Assembly (NCBI RefSeq): GCF_002233755.1 | Contig: NZ_NIFO01000001.1 | Location: 372,001 to 436,000 of the forward strand | Direction of reading: 5' to 3' | From: Acinetobacter piscicola | GTDB taxonomy: Bacteria > Pseudomonadota > Gammaproteobacteria > Pseudomonadales > Moraxellaceae | Length of the DNA stretch: 64,000 nucleotides | Shown: positions 1-9,441 of the stretch, in pieces | Layout: every line of letters starts with the position of its first letter | Numbering within the stretch: position 1 is the first letter of the stretch | Program-made: the position numbers and the translations under genes | Notes under the pieces: model-generated | What the model was told of the DNA's origin: nothing | Database searches by the model: none | Seen by the model: the letters and a program-made list of their open reading frames with translations, nothing else

Positions 1-1679
1 CGTTCTAATAAAAGTTCTTTATCAAAATCTAGGTAAAATACGGTGAATTCAGCATTTAAACCATTGCCTAAGTATTTGGTTCCAATTTCGTAGTTATTTG
101 ATTTTTCAGGATGTAAGCCGTCAAGAGTTGTAAAAGCTGTATTTATATTTTTATTCTGTGAATTCTTTACAGCTCTCGTTGTGACCAATTGGTTGTATTG
201 TTGTGGGCCGAATGATACGCCTGCATTGGCAAATACATTCCATTGGTCATTGAATGCATACTGTATTGCGATATTGGGTAAGAATTCATCCGATTTAATT
301 TTTGGATGAACTGTATTGACCGCAGCGCCATCTTGATATGCAGTGAAATCATTGTGAGTTTTAATTGACTCAAAGCGAACACCCGGTGTAATCGTCCATG
401 CACCCAGACCAAAACGGTTATCAATATACACAGCATGGGCTTTTGTTCCACCATCACTGGTGGTATTCGGTACACGCGTTCCTGGGATACCTGTTAATGT
501 ATTGTAGTCCGCTGTACGGCCTGAAAACTCAGAACTTTCTTCTTCTAAATAGCGATAACCTACAGTCACTTCATTATTCATTTTGCCCCATGTATAAGCT
601 CGAGAATAACGTGGTTCGATACCAAAATATTTATAATCACGAGGCGAATTACTAATACGGCTATTGGCTGTATTGGCAATCGCAGATTCAAGATCACTGG
701 TACGGAATGAATCGACGTAGTAGCCCAACACTTCAAAATTATTGACATCATCTTTATGGCTATATTTCACTGAAACGTCAGAACGACGACCTGCGAAATA
801 GTTACGAAATTGATTCGATTGATAAGGATTCTCTGCATATTGTGCAGCTGTTAAACCTTCAGGCATTTCACCACGACCTTCATAATGATGCAGATTGACT
901 GCAACTTCATCATGATCGGTAAATTGATATGATGTTTTTAACATTACGTCATCAATATCAATTTCATTGTTGGCTTCTCGGTAGCCATCACCTTTGGTTC
1001 CTGAATAAAGCAGGGCAAGACCCAAACCATTATCCATTGTTCCGCCAATGAATAGGCTTGGGCTATATTTGATTTGATCTGTACCTGTTGCAAACTCAGT
1101 GGTTAAACCGACTGAACCAGAAAGTTCTTGAGGAATAGAACGTGTCGCAAAGTTAATAATACCCCCCACGTTTTGTGGCCCAAAGCGTACTGAACCTGCA
1201 CCACGAACGACATCAACAGACTCAATATTCCCCATAGAAAGGGGAGCCATAGACAGCTGTGGCTGACCATATGGAGCAAAGGATAAAGGAACACCATCCA
1301 TCAACACAGTTGAACGCGGGGATAAACGTGAAGTTAAACCACGAACCCCTAAGTTTAAAGATACATCACTACCGCCAGTCCCGTTGCTGTCTTGAACTTG
1401 AACACCGGGAACTTGTTTTAAAGCATCACGAATTGAAGTAACAGCAGAGGCATCCATTTTTTTACGATCGATAATGGTTCGTGCACCTGCATGGTTATGG
1501 ACTTTTTCTGCATTGGCATTTTCTAACCAGTTACCTTTGGCTTGAACAACAATTGGGGCAAGCGTCTGCGTTTGATTATTGTCTTCATTTTCCGCATAGC
1601 TTATAGACGTAACAGAGAGGAAAGATAATCCAATCGCATAACTAAGGGTAGATGGCTTGAACTTTAAGCTTTGTAGCAT
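1..1679 (-). CDS. TonB-dependent siderophore receptor (C-terminus beyond window)
   Basis: Outer-membrane receptor that imports a ferric siderophore using TonB energy. The gene runs off the left edge, so about 559 N-terminal residues are seen and the last strands of the barrel are missing. Visible parts are a signal peptide ending near SVTSISYA, a TonB box-like stretch (TLAPIVVQA), a plug domain with GVRGL and VRGAGSVRFGPQNVGG, then the beginning of the 22-strand barrel. The plug resembles FecA-type ferric citrate receptors, but the ligand cannot be fixed from sequence. No FecIR-type regulator genes lie beside it on this side. The start ATG at 1679 gives a good signal peptide. Confidence 0.9.
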   Translation of the reverse strand, partial: MLQSLKFKPSTLSYAIGLSFLSVTSISYAENEDNNQTQTLAPIVVQAKGNWLENANAEKVHNHAGARTIIDRKKMDASAVTSIRDALKQVPGVQVQDSNGTGGSDVSLNLGVRGLTSRLSPRSTVLMDGVPLSFAPYGQPQLSMAPLSMGNIESVDVVRGAGSVRFGPQNVGGIINFATRSIPQELSGSVGLTTEFATGTDQIKYSPSLFIGGTMDNGLGLALLYSGTKGDGYREANNEIDIDDVMLKTSYQFTDHDEVAVNLHHYEGRGEMPEGLTAAQYAENPYQSNQFRNYFAGRRSDVSVKYSHKDDVNNFEVLGYYVDSFRTSDLESAIANTANSRISNSPRDYKYFGIEPRYSRAYTWGKMNNEVTVGYRYLEEESSEFSGRTADYNTLTGIPGTRVPNTTSDGGTKAHAVYIDNRFGLGAWTITPGVRFESIKTHNDFTAYQDGAAVNTVHPKIKSDEFLPNIAIQYAFNDQWNVFANAGVSFGPQQYNQLVTTRAVKNSQNKNINTAFTTLDGLHPEKSNNYEIGTKYLGNGLNAEFTVFYLDFDKELLLE

Positions 1680-1762
1680 GAGCGTCCTTGAAAATTCTAT
1701 GAGAATATGTGCAATTAAAATTTAGTTCATTTTAATCTTTTGTAATCTAAATTTAAATAAAC

Positions 1763-1777
1763 ATGATTATCATTTAT
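1763..1777 (-). promoter_or_regulatory. candidate Fur box upstream of the TonB receptor
   Basis: Read on the minus strand the site contains TGATAATCAT about 85 bases upstream of the receptor start. This matches the left half of the Fur consensus (TGATAATNATTATCA) well and the right half poorly. A second AT-rich piece with TGATCATT lies at 1819-1826. Iron repression is expected for such a receptor. The site itself is an inference from the match. Confidence 0.45.
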
Positions 1778-1915
1778 AACTATTGCTTAGTTAAAATTAA
1801 TTGAATTTTTAATAAATAATGATCATTTTAGATATCGCCTTTAGCTGTGTATTTTAATGCACCATTGGCTTATTGATATTGAATGCGCTGTTGTCGCAGC
1901 GAATATGCAGGCATG

Positions 1916-1940
1916 AAAAAACCGTGCATGAGCACGGTTC
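1916..1940 (-). terminator. intrinsic terminator after SIMPL-domain gene
   Basis: Perfect 8-bp stem (AACCGTGC / GCACGGTT) with a 4-base loop. On the minus strand it is followed by a run of T, and it lies 19 bases after the stop codon of the gene at 1959-2663. Confidence 0.8.
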
Positions 1941-1958
1941 TTATTGATTAAATTAAAC

Positions 1959-2663
1959 TTATTTCAGTTGAATTGAACCATTGGCATTCACAGTCACTTT
2001 AGATTCACCCGCTGAAACATCTTGAGGCGGAGCTGCTTCAGCATCAGAAAATTTTGCCATACTTGCACGCATCATGACGGGTTGTGGGTAATAGTTACTG
2101 GTATTCAAATTTAAGTTAACCAAGTTGTAGCTGGATTTATTCCAAGCTTGTGTAATGATTTGAGCACGTTGTTGGAAGCTTTTTGAAGCTTCGACCATCA
2201 ATTCATTTTCAACTTTCTTACGTTGTTCATCTGAAACAGAGAAGTTAATCGATTGAGTTTGGAAGTTTTGCTGCAATTCACTAATTAACTGACTTGCTGC
2301 TTTAAAGTCCTTACTTTCGATTTGGACTTCTGCACGTCCACGCCATTCTTTTAATTTCTGATTGTCATTGTCATATACAGGGTAAGTGGTTTGCGAACCT
2401 GTTTCGACTTTAACCTGCGGGTATTTTTTAGCAATAGCCATCGCTTGATTCATCAATTGAGCAATTTGTGATGAAAGTTCAGCAGGCTGTTTGTTGGTTT
2501 TTTCAATGAAGAGTACAGCATGCATTTCGTCATTAGACACTTGACGAGTTGCTTCAGCTTGTACATTGACAATATTGTAATTTAAAGGCTCTTTTTCAGC
2601 TGCAATAGTCATAGTGCTTAATGTCGTTCCTAAAAGTAGGGTAGTTAAAGCTAAATAACGCAT
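1959..2663 (-). CDS. SIMPL domain (DUF541) periplasmic protein
   Basis: Secreted protein of 234 residues with a clear signal peptide ending near TMTIAA. The rest matches the SIMPL/DUF541 family: an N-terminal segment with VQAEATRQVSNDE, a middle with the long helix QIAQLMNQAMAIAKKYP and the conserved TYPVYDNDNQKLKEWRGRAE, and a C-terminal strand segment. The family includes E. coli YggE and Brucella BP26, which are periplasmic and oligomeric and linked to oxidative stress; the molecular function is not settled. It stands alone, with its own terminator and about 500 bases of non-coding DNA upstream. The start ATG at 2663 is the only one that retains the signal peptide. Confidence 0.85.
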   Translation of the reverse strand: MRYLALTTLLLGTTLSTMTIAAEKEPLNYNIVNVQAEATRQVSNDEMHAVLFIEKTNKQPAELSSQIAQLMNQAMAIAKKYPQVKVETGSQTTYPVYDNDNQKLKEWRGRAEVQIESKDFKAASQLISELQQNFQTQSINFSVSDEQRKKVENELMVEASKSFQQRAQIITQAWNKSSYNLVNLNLNTSNYYPQPVMMRASMAKFSDAEAAPPQDVSAGESKVTVNANGSIQLK

Positions 2664-3168
2664 GGCAAATCCTTACAAAGTGTTTGTCAAATTTTTGACT
2701 ATTTGACTAAAAGTTATATGAAAGTGGTTTGAATATATTTTGATATTAAGCACAACTTGCGTATTACTTTGGCAGAATTTGTGGTGTAATTGTAATAATT
2801 TACGTATGATTTGCAAATTTGATAAAATTTAAATGATATAAAAATTAAATGCTTATATAAAAAATTAAACTGTTTGTTTATAAGGTATATGTAGATTTTA
2901 GCAAATAGAGATAATTATCGGGTTTTCTTTGCTTTGTCACATAGTATGATAATAATAGTAGTTTAGAGTTCGCTGAATGTTTTTTTCGATAAATGGGATA
3001 TAGATAAGTGCATAAAAGATATTTATTTTGTCGTAAAAAACTGTATCATTCCGCTCCTAGTTATGAATACACAAAGCACTCTAACTAGATTCTATAAAGC
3101 ACCGAGTCAAAAGACCGCAAGTCACCCGACTTATTTCTTTCAACCCATATCAGAGATGGTAATTCGAT
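2664..3168. other. intergenic region between SIMPL gene and dat
   Basis: About 500 bases with no convincing gene; the small open frame starting at 3063 overlaps the dat start out of frame and resembles nothing known. The region must hold divergent promoters for the SIMPL gene and for dat-ddc. A short hairpin (AAGTC-ACCC-GACTT, 3119-3132) lies in what is probably the dat leader. No clean -35/-10 pair could be chosen. Confidence 0.5.
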
Positions 3169-4542
3169 ATGAGCGTTACTTCTGTAAATCCTGCTGCCAC
3201 TTCCACAAACGAATACTACTTGACTCGCCAAAGTCAGATGGAATCGAATGTTCGTAGTTATCCACGTAAATTACCGTTAGCGATAGCGGAAGCACATGGT
3301 TGTTGGGTTACCGATGTTGAAGGTACAAAATACCTCGATTGTTTAGCTGGGGCAGGAACATTGGCTTTGGGCCATAATCATCCTGCGGTAATTCAAAGTA
3401 TTCAAGACACTTTAGCGAGTGGTCTACCTTTACATACTTTAGATTTAACAACGCCTTTAAAAGATGCTTTCACTGAAGCACTTCTTGCCGAACTTCCAGG
3501 TGGTCAAGAAGAGTATTGCTTACAGTTCTGTGGCCCATCTGGTGCAGATGGTACAGAAGCAGCAATTAAATTGGCAAAGACCTACACAGGTCGTAGCACA
3601 GTAATCAGTTTTTCTGGTGGCTATCATGGGATGACTCATGGTGCACTTGCGATGACTGGTAACTTATCTGCTAAAAATGCGGTGAATGGCTTAATGCCTG
3701 GCGTACAATTTATGCCATATCCGCATGAATATCGTTGCCCACTTGGGGTTGGCGGTGAAGCGGGTGTAGATGCCTTAACGTATTTCTTTGAAAACTTCAT
3801 CGAAGACGTTGAAAGCGGTGTGACGAAACCTGCAGCTGTGATTCTTGAAGCAATTCAAGGTGAAGGCGGTGTAGTAACTGCACCAACGAAATGGTTGCAA
3901 AAAATCCGTGAAGTGACTGAACGTCATAACATTGTTTTGATTCTTGACGAAGTTCAAGCTGGTTTTGCACGTTCAGGCAAAATGTTTGCCTTCGAACATG
4001 CAGGAATAGAGCCTGATGTTGTTGTGATGTCTAAAGCCGTAGGTGGTAGCTTACCATTGGCTGTTTTAGCAATTAAACGTAAGTTTGATGCATGGCAACC
4101 AGCGGGTCACACGGGTACATTCCGTGGTAACCAACTTGCTATGGGTACTGGTCTTGCAACAATTAAAACCATTAAAGAACAAAATCTTGCGAAAAATGCG
4201 CAAGAACGTGGTGATTTTTTACAAGCTGAATTGAAAAAATTAGCTGTTGAATTTCCATGTATTGGTAATGTTCGTGGTCGTGGTTTGATGATTGGTGTTG
4301 AAATTGTCGATGAGCGTCAAGCTGCGGATCATATGGGTTCATTACCTGCAGATTCACAGTTGGCTGCTGCAATTCAAACAGCTTGTTTCAACAATAAATT
4401 ATTGCTTGAAAAAGGTGGTCGTAGCGGTACGGTTATTCGTTTACTTTGCCCATTGATCATCACTCACGAAGAATGTGTTGATGCACTTGCTCGCTTTAAG
4501 AAAGCAGTTGCTGAAGCGCTTGTTGCAGTTCGAGGCGCATAA
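3169..4542 (+). CDS. dat: L-2,4-diaminobutyrate:2-oxoglutarate 4-aminotransferase
   Basis: Class-III PLP aminotransferase (457 residues) that makes L-2,4-diaminobutyrate from aspartate semialdehyde and glutamate, the first step to 1,3-diaminopropane. The PLP lysine is K289 in [25 protein letters not shown] and [14 protein letters not shown] are the usual cofactor-binding segments of the class. The next gene, only 3 bases downstream, is the matching decarboxylase; this dat-ddc order is described for Acinetobacter baumannii and fixes the substrate better than sequence similarity alone. The start at 3169 has a weak ribosome-binding site (AGAGATGG). Confidence 0.95.
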   Translation: MSVTSVNPAATSTNEYYLTRQSQMESNVRSYPRKLPLAIAEAHGCWVTDVEGTKYLDCLAGAGTLALGHNHPAVIQSIQDTLASGLPLHTLDLTTPLKDAFTEALLAELPGGQEEYCLQFCGPSGADGTEAAIKLAKTYTGRSTVISFSGGYHGMTHGALAMTGNLSAKNAVNGLMPGVQFMPYPHEYRCPLGVGGEAGVDALTYFFENFIEDVESGVTKPAAVILEAIQGEGGVVTAPTKWLQKIREVTERHNIVLILDEVQAGFARSGKMFAFEHAGIEPDVVVMSKAVGGSLPLAVLAIKRKFDAWQPAGHTGTFRGNQLAMGTGLATIKTIKEQNLAKNAQERGDFLQAELKKLAVEFPCIGNVRGRGLMIGVEIVDERQAADHMGSLPADSQLAAAIQTACFNNKLLLEKGGRSGTVIRLLCPLIITHEECVDALARFKKAVAEALVAVRGA

Positions 4543-4545
4543 GTT

Positions 4546-6078
4546 ATGGTAGATTTTGCAGAACACAGTAAAGCGTTACTCTGCAATGATGCTCAATCTA
4601 TTGCTGACTATGAGTCAGCAATGGGTGAGGCGACTAAAGCAGTCGCAGCATGGTTGCAAAACGATAAAATGTACACTGGCGGAAGCATCAAAGATCTTCG
4701 CAGTGCAATTGCATTTAATCCTTCAAAAGAAGGTTTAGGTGTACATAAAGCTTTGGAACGTATGGTTGAGCTTTTCTTAAATAAAAGCTTAAAAGTACAT
4801 CATCCACATTCTTTAGCACATTTACATTGTCCTACGATGGTGACAAGTCAAATTGCTGAAGTATTGATTAATGCGACCAACCAATCCATGGATTCATGGG
4901 ATCAAAGCCCTGCGGGTTCTTTGATGGAAGTTCAATTAATTGATTGGTTACGTCAAAAAGTTGGTTATGGCGCAGGTCAAGCTGGTGTGTTCACTTCAGG
5001 TGGAACACAATCAAACTTGATGGGTGTTTTACTGGCGCGTGATGCATGTATTTCTAAAAATTGGAAAGACGAAAACGGTAATCCGTGGTCTGTACAGCGT
5101 GATGGTATCCCTGCGGATGCAATGCGTAATGTCAAAGTGATTTGTTCTGAAAATGCACATTTCTCTGTGCAAAAGAACATGGCAATGATGGGTATGGGCT
5201 TCCAATCTGTTGTAACTGTTCCTGTGAACGGTAACGCACAGATGGATGCTGATGCATTAGAAAAAACCATGGCTCATCTTCAAGCAGAAGGTAAGATCGT
5301 GGCGTGTGTTGTTGCAACAGCGGGTACAACCGATGCTGGTGCAATTGACCCACTGAAAAAAATCCGTGAAATCACCAATAAATATGGCGCGTGGATGCAT
5401 ATCGATGCGGCATGGGGTGGCGCACTGATTCTTTCTAATGATTATCGTTCTATGCTTGATGGGATCGAATTGTCTGACTCTGTGACATTAGACTTCCATA
5501 AGCATTATTTCCAAACAATTTCTTGTGGTGCGTTCTTGTTGAAAGATGAAGCGAATTATCGTTTCATGCATTATGAGGCTGAGTACTTAAACTCTGCTTA
5601 TGATGAAGAACATGGTGTACCAAACTTAGTCTCTAAGTCATTGCAAACAACGCGTCGTTTCGATGCATTGAAATTGTGGATGACTGTAGAATCGCTCGGT
5701 GAAGAATTGTACGGTTCAATGATCGATCATGGTGTTGATTTAACACGTGATGTTGCGGCATATATCAATGCAACAGAAGGTTTGGAAATGTTGGTTGATC
5801 CACAATTCGCTTCTGTATTGTTCCGTGTCGTTCCAGCAGGCTATCCAGCTGAGTTGCTAGATACGTTAAACCAAAACGTTGCAGATGAATTATTTGCACG
5901 TGGTGAAGCGAATATTGGTGTAACCAAAGTGGGTAATGTTCAATCATTGAAAATGACCACTTTAAGCCCTGTTGCAACTTTAGAGAATGTTCAAAATCTG
6001 TTGAATCTTGTATTAACAGAAGCTGATCGTATCAAAGATGCAATTGCAGATGGTACATATACACCTGCGATTGATTAA
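4546..6078 (+). CDS. ddc: L-2,4-diaminobutyrate decarboxylase
   Basis: Group-II PLP decarboxylase (510 residues) that converts L-2,4-diaminobutyrate to 1,3-diaminopropane, the main polyamine of Acinetobacter. The PLP lysine is K319 in LDFHKHYFQ, where most relatives have [16 protein letters not shown] and [17 protein letters not shown] are also typical. It is translationally linked to dat: its ribosome-binding site (GAGGCG) lies inside the last codons of dat. A strong terminator closes the two-gene operon. 1,3-diaminopropane has been connected with surface motility and growth in A. baumannii; that is literature knowledge and is not visible here. Confidence 0.95.
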   Translation: MVDFAEHSKALLCNDAQSIADYESAMGEATKAVAAWLQNDKMYTGGSIKDLRSAIAFNPSKEGLGVHKALERMVELFLNKSLKVHHPHSLAHLHCPTMVTSQIAEVLINATNQSMDSWDQSPAGSLMEVQLIDWLRQKVGYGAGQAGVFTSGGTQSNLMGVLLARDACISKNWKDENGNPWSVQRDGIPADAMRNVKVICSENAHFSVQKNMAMMGMGFQSVVTVPVNGNAQMDADALEKTMAHLQAEGKIVACVVATAGTTDAGAIDPLKKIREITNKYGAWMHIDAAWGGALILSNDYRSMLDGIELSDSVTLDFHKHYFQTISCGAFLLKDEANYRFMHYEAEYLNSAYDEEHGVPNLVSKSLQTTRRFDALKLWMTVESLGEELYGSMIDHGVDLTRDVAAYINATEGLEMLVDPQFASVLFRVVPAGYPAELLDTLNQNVADELFARGEANIGVTKVGNVQSLKMTTLSPVATLENVQNLLNLVLTEADRIKDAIADGTYTPAID

Positions 6079-6099
6079 TTCATCATGGTGATGTGCAAG

Positions 6100-6125
6100 A
6101 AGGAGATCAGATGATCTCCTTTTTT
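6100..6125 (+). terminator. intrinsic terminator after dat-ddc
   Basis: Stem AAGGAGATCA / TGATCTCCTT with a very small loop, followed by TTTTT, 21 bases after the ddc stop codon. Confidence 0.85.
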
Positions 6126-6226
6126 GTATGCTTAAGATATGGCTAGCGTTTTTTAATGAGTATGTTCTTAGCATGAATCAAAGCACATATAGGCGTATAT
6201 ATGAGCCTTGAATGATGATTAACCCA

Positions 6227-6586
6227 TTAGCCGTAATACTCGTTTAACATTTTACTAAAGCTCAGAAAAAATGAACTCAGTATGATCAGTGTCATAGAGA
6301 AACTACTACAAAAGAAAATAATTTTTTGGTAGTTCTGTCTACAGCTATTCATTAAAGGTAAATGATAGACATGATACATCGAACGTAAAGTCTGCATGGT
6401 GAGAATGAACAGTGAAATAAAACTGAAGCTAATCAATAGATTTTGCATCAGAAAAGAGGGGCTGATTTGTGATAATAATATGTAAAAAATGAGGCAACTC
6501 ATTGTAATGATCAACGTGATCATACTGGTTGAACCCACCATTTTCAGAAAAGTTTCATGCCATTCTTGACGATTTAATACTTTCAT
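6227..6586 (-). CDS. small inner-membrane protein, unknown function
   Basis: I do not recognise this protein of 119 residues. It has a short cytoplasmic N-terminus (MKVLNRQEWHETF), then three hydrophobic stretches at about residues 17-40, 45-63 and 87-108, separated by a short basic and aromatic loop (RSMYHVYHLPLMNSCRQNYQK). It has no cysteine pair or enzyme motif. A good ribosome-binding site (AAGGA) 10 bases upstream supports both the start and that this is a real gene. It lies opposite to its neighbours between ddc and pstS and shares a divergent promoter region with pstS, but nothing shows that it belongs to phosphate uptake. Confidence 0.6.
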   Translation of the reverse strand: MKVLNRQEWHETFLKMVGSTSMITLIITMSCLIFYILLSQISPSFLMQNLLISFSFISLFILTMQTLRSMYHVYHLPLMNSCRQNYQKIIFFCSSFSMTLIILSSFFLSFSKMLNEYYG

Positions 6587-6809
6587 TAGCCATTATCCTT
6601 TTTTTCTATTTTAAGCGAATTTTGCGTATAAAATAACGTAGGCACGACTTAAGTTGTCGCCTAATTGACTGAAATAAAAATGTATATTTGTGACAAATAA
6701 ATGATTGATTACATTTATATTCACAATATTAGAAAAAATTAAAATATATGACAGTTTTTTACATATTGAATTTTAAAGAGTTTTAATCAGATTTATTCTA
6801 AAATATCAA

Positions 6810-6849
6810 TTATCATAAAAGCGTCATAAAGCTGTAACTTCTTTGTCAT
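6810..6849 (+). promoter_or_regulatory. Pho box upstream of pstS (PhoB binding site)
   Basis: Four 7-base units spaced exactly 11 bases apart: TTATCAT, GCGTCAT, CTGTAAC and TTGTCAT, separated by AT-rich 4-base spacers. The centre GCGTCATAAAGCTGTAAC is close to the E. coli Pho box (CTGTCATAAAGCTGTCAC type). The position, about 90 bases before the pstS start, fits direct PhoB activation under phosphate limitation. Confidence 0.8.
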
Positions 6850-6940
6850 ATTTTAAAATCAAAATGCAGTTATCCGAAAAGTACAACATCACTAACAAAT
6901 GGCGTACTTCAAAATTGCAAGCTTATTAAGAGAGAAAAGA

Positions 6941-7957
6941 ATGCGCTTAAATCACATTGCACTTGCTTTAGTTGTTTCAGGGGCGGCGGTTGCAACCACA
7001 GCTAATGCAGCTCGTGACACGATCCAAATTGCTGGTTCTTCAACTGTACTTCCTTATGCAAGTATTGTAGCAGAAGAGTTTGGTCATACTTTCCCACAAT
7101 ACAAAGCACCTGTTGTAGGTTCTGGTGGTAGTTCTGCTGGTCTAAAACAATTCTGTTCTGGTGTGGGCGACAACACCATCGACATCGCAAATGCTTCTCG
7201 TAAAATTAAAGATACTGAAATCGCTGCATGTAAAAAAGCAGGCGTAAATAAAATCCAAGAAATCAAAATTGGTTATGACGGTATCGTATTTGCTTCAAAC
7301 TCAAGTAAAGCAGCTTATAAATTACGTCCACAGCACGTATTTGCAGCTTTAGCAGCTGAATTGCCATCAAATGGTAAATTGGTTCCAAACCCTTATACAC
7401 GTTGGAATCAAATTGACAAATCATTGCCAAATGAAGCGATTACTTTAGTTGTTCCTGCATCTAACCACGGTACACGTGAAGTATTCCAAGAAAAAATGGT
7501 TGAAGCTGGTTGTGAAAGTTACGATTACTTCAAAAAGTTAGATAAAGATGCACAGAAAAAAGCATGTTCTAATTTCCGTAAAGACGGACGTGTGATTGAA
7601 ATTGCAGGTGACTATACTGAAACACTTGCACGTTTAAAATCGTCTCCAAATGCAGTTGGTGTTTTCGGTCTAGGTTTCTATGATCAAAACCGTGACAAAT
7701 TACGTGTTGCGACTGTAAACAATGTAACACCTTCTGAGCAAACCATTCTAAATGGTACTTACCCAGTATCTCGTCCTTTATACTTCTATGTGAAAGGCGA
7801 ACATTTACAATCAATCAAAGGTTTAAAAGAATATACTGAATACTTCTTGAACAAAAAAGTATCTGGTAAAGGTTCTAAATTAGATAAAGCGGGTTTAATT
7901 TCAATGTCTGATTCTGAGCGCGCAAAAGTTCTTGCAGCTTTTAAAGCTGGTAAATAA
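6941..7957 (+). CDS. pstS: phosphate ABC transporter, periplasmic binding protein
   Basis: Periplasmic phosphate-binding protein that feeds the PstCAB permease. I chose ATG 6941 over an upstream in-frame ATG at 6899 because it has a ribosome-binding site (AAGAGAG, 6928-6934) and gives a normal signal peptide ending at ATTANAA; the product is 338 residues. IAGSSTVLPYA and GSGGSSAGLKQF near the mature N-terminus are the phosphate-contact loops of PstS/SphX-type proteins. It is followed by a hairpin and then pstC, the usual arrangement for making more binding protein than permease. A Pho box lies upstream. Confidence 0.95.
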   Translation: MRLNHIALALVVSGAAVATTANAARDTIQIAGSSTVLPYASIVAEEFGHTFPQYKAPVVGSGGSSAGLKQFCSGVGDNTIDIANASRKIKDTEIAACKKAGVNKIQEIKIGYDGIVFASNSSKAAYKLRPQHVFAALAAELPSNGKLVPNPYTRWNQIDKSLPNEAITLVVPASNHGTREVFQEKMVEAGCESYDYFKKLDKDAQKKACSNFRKDGRVIEIAGDYTETLARLKSSPNAVGVFGLGFYDQNRDKLRVATVNNVTPSEQTILNGTYPVSRPLYFYVKGEHLQSIKGLKEYTEYFLNKKVSGKGSKLDKAGLISMSDSERAKVLAAFKAGK

Positions 7958-7974
7958 TCAATCAGTCATAATCG

Positions 7975-8006
7975 AAGCTGATGGTGGGTGACTACCATCG
8001 GCTTTT
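7975..8006 (+). terminator. hairpin between pstS and pstC (attenuator)
   Basis: Stem AGCTGATGGT / ACCATCGGCT (one G-U pair) with an 8-base loop followed by TTTTATT. It lies inside the operon, so it probably stops part of the transcripts after pstS or protects the pstS message end. Confidence 0.65.
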
Positions 8007-8061
8007 ATTGCTAAGCAGAGTTTTTTCAAATCATGAAGATTGAAAAAACGGTGGAGAATAC

Positions 8062-9441
8062 ATGAATCTGCTACTTATTGGCGTGTTATTAGCTTTAATT
8101 GCTATCGCATATCAAATCGGGCTACGCAAAAGCCGAAGCCTAGCAGGTAAGGGAAATAACACTGCAATCTTACATTCGCGTCCAGGCTATTATGGTTCAT
8201 TGGTTGCGTTATGGTGTGGCATTCCTGCTTTTTTAATTTTGATCATTTGGAATTTGGTTGAACCAAGCATTTTACAACATTTAATTTTACAGAATGTTCC
8301 TGTAAATATTGCTTCTACACTTGATGAAGCCGGGGTAGATGTACTGGTTGACCGTATTCAAGCGATTGCTTCTGGGTTTGGGGTAACAGATACACCAGCC
8401 GCTTATGAAGTAGCAGCAGCAGAACAACTTGCTAAATTTGAAAGAATTGGTTCTTTTGCAAAATTCGCAGTAGTGACCTGTGCGGCAATGCTAGGACTTG
8501 TTTGGGCAAAGAAAAAAATTAGTCAACAATTCCGTGCACGTAATGAAGTAGAAAAAACAATTAATGTTGTTTTAATTCTTTGTTCTGGTGTGGCGATTCT
8601 CACCACCGTTGGCATTGTCATGTCAATGTTTAGTGAAGCAATGCACTTCTTCAAATTTGTCAGTCCAATGGAATTCTTCTTTGGCACAGAATGGAATCCG
8701 GGTTTTAGTACTTCTGGAAATGCAGAGGGTAGCTACGGATTATTACCATTGCTATGGGGTACGCTCATGGTGAGTGGTATTGCCTTATTGGTTGCTGTGC
8801 CGCTGGGTTTAATGATCGCTATTTATCTCGCTGAATATGCTTCTCCACGCTTTCGTTCTTGGGCAAAGCCAACCATCGAAGTTTTAGCGGGTATCCCAAC
8901 GATTGTATATGGCGTTTTTGCCATCATGGTGATTGGGCCAGTCTTTAAAATATTAGGTAATGCTATTGGTATTGAAGTCAATGCAACCAGTGCTTTAACA
9001 GCAGGTTTTGCAATGGGAATCATGATCATTCCATTTGTATCTTCATTATCCGATGACATTATTACGCAAGTGCCTCGTTCATTACGCGATGGCTCATTAG
9101 GTTTAGGTGCAACCAAGTCTGAAACCATTCGTCAAGTTGTATTGCCAGCAGCATTACCAGGGATCACAGGAGCATTCTTGCTTGCTGTTTCTCGTGCAGT
9201 CGGTGAAACCATGATCGTGGTACTTGCCGCAGGGAACAGTCCTTTATTGCATATCAATCCACTTGAAGCTGTTTCAACTGTGACAGTAACGATTGTGAAG
9301 CAATTAACCGGTGACACAGATTTTGCCAGTCCACAAGCATTGGTGGCGTTTGCACTCGGTTTAACCTTATTTGTCATTACATTGTGTTTAAACATTGTTG
9401 CACTTTACATTGTGCGTAAATATCGTGAGCAATACGAATGA
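8062..9441 (+). CDS. pstC: phosphate ABC transporter permease PstC
   Basis: Inner-membrane subunit of the high-affinity phosphate importer (459 residues, longer than E. coli PstC at 319). The extra length is an N-terminal part with two more hydrophobic segments (about residues 1-18 and 48-68) and a periplasmic-looking stretch around residues 75-130. The permease core follows, with the EAA-type loop near GLGATKSETIRQVVLPAALP that docks onto PstB. A ribosome-binding site (GTGGAG) precedes the ATG. The last four bases overlap the start of pstA (ATGA), showing coupled translation. Confidence 0.93.
   Translation: MNLLLIGVLLALIAIAYQIGLRKSRSLAGKGNNTAILHSRPGYYGSLVALWCGIPAFLILIIWNLVEPSILQHLILQNVPVNIASTLDEAGVDVLVDRIQAIASGFGVTDTPAAYEVAAAEQLAKFERIGSFAKFAVVTCAAMLGLVWAKKKISQQFRARNEVEKTINVVLILCSGVAILTTVGIVMSMFSEAMHFFKFVSPMEFFFGTEWNPGFSTSGNAEGSYGLLPLLWGTLMVSGIALLVAVPLGLMIAIYLAEYASPRFRSWAKPTIEVLAGIPTIVYGVFAIMVIGPVFKILGNAIGIEVNATSALTAGFAMGIMIIPFVSSLSDDIITQVPRSLRDGSLGLGATKSETIRQVVLPAALPGITGAFLLAVSRAVGETMIVVLAAGNSPLLHINPLEAVSTVTVTIVKQLTGDTDFASPQALVAFALGLTLFVITLCLNIVALYIVRKYREQYE

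Noticed and set aside
3063-3257. Open frame of 64 codons overlapping the dat start
   Set aside because: It is out of frame with dat, has no ribosome-binding site and no family resemblance; the dat start at 3169 fits the family.
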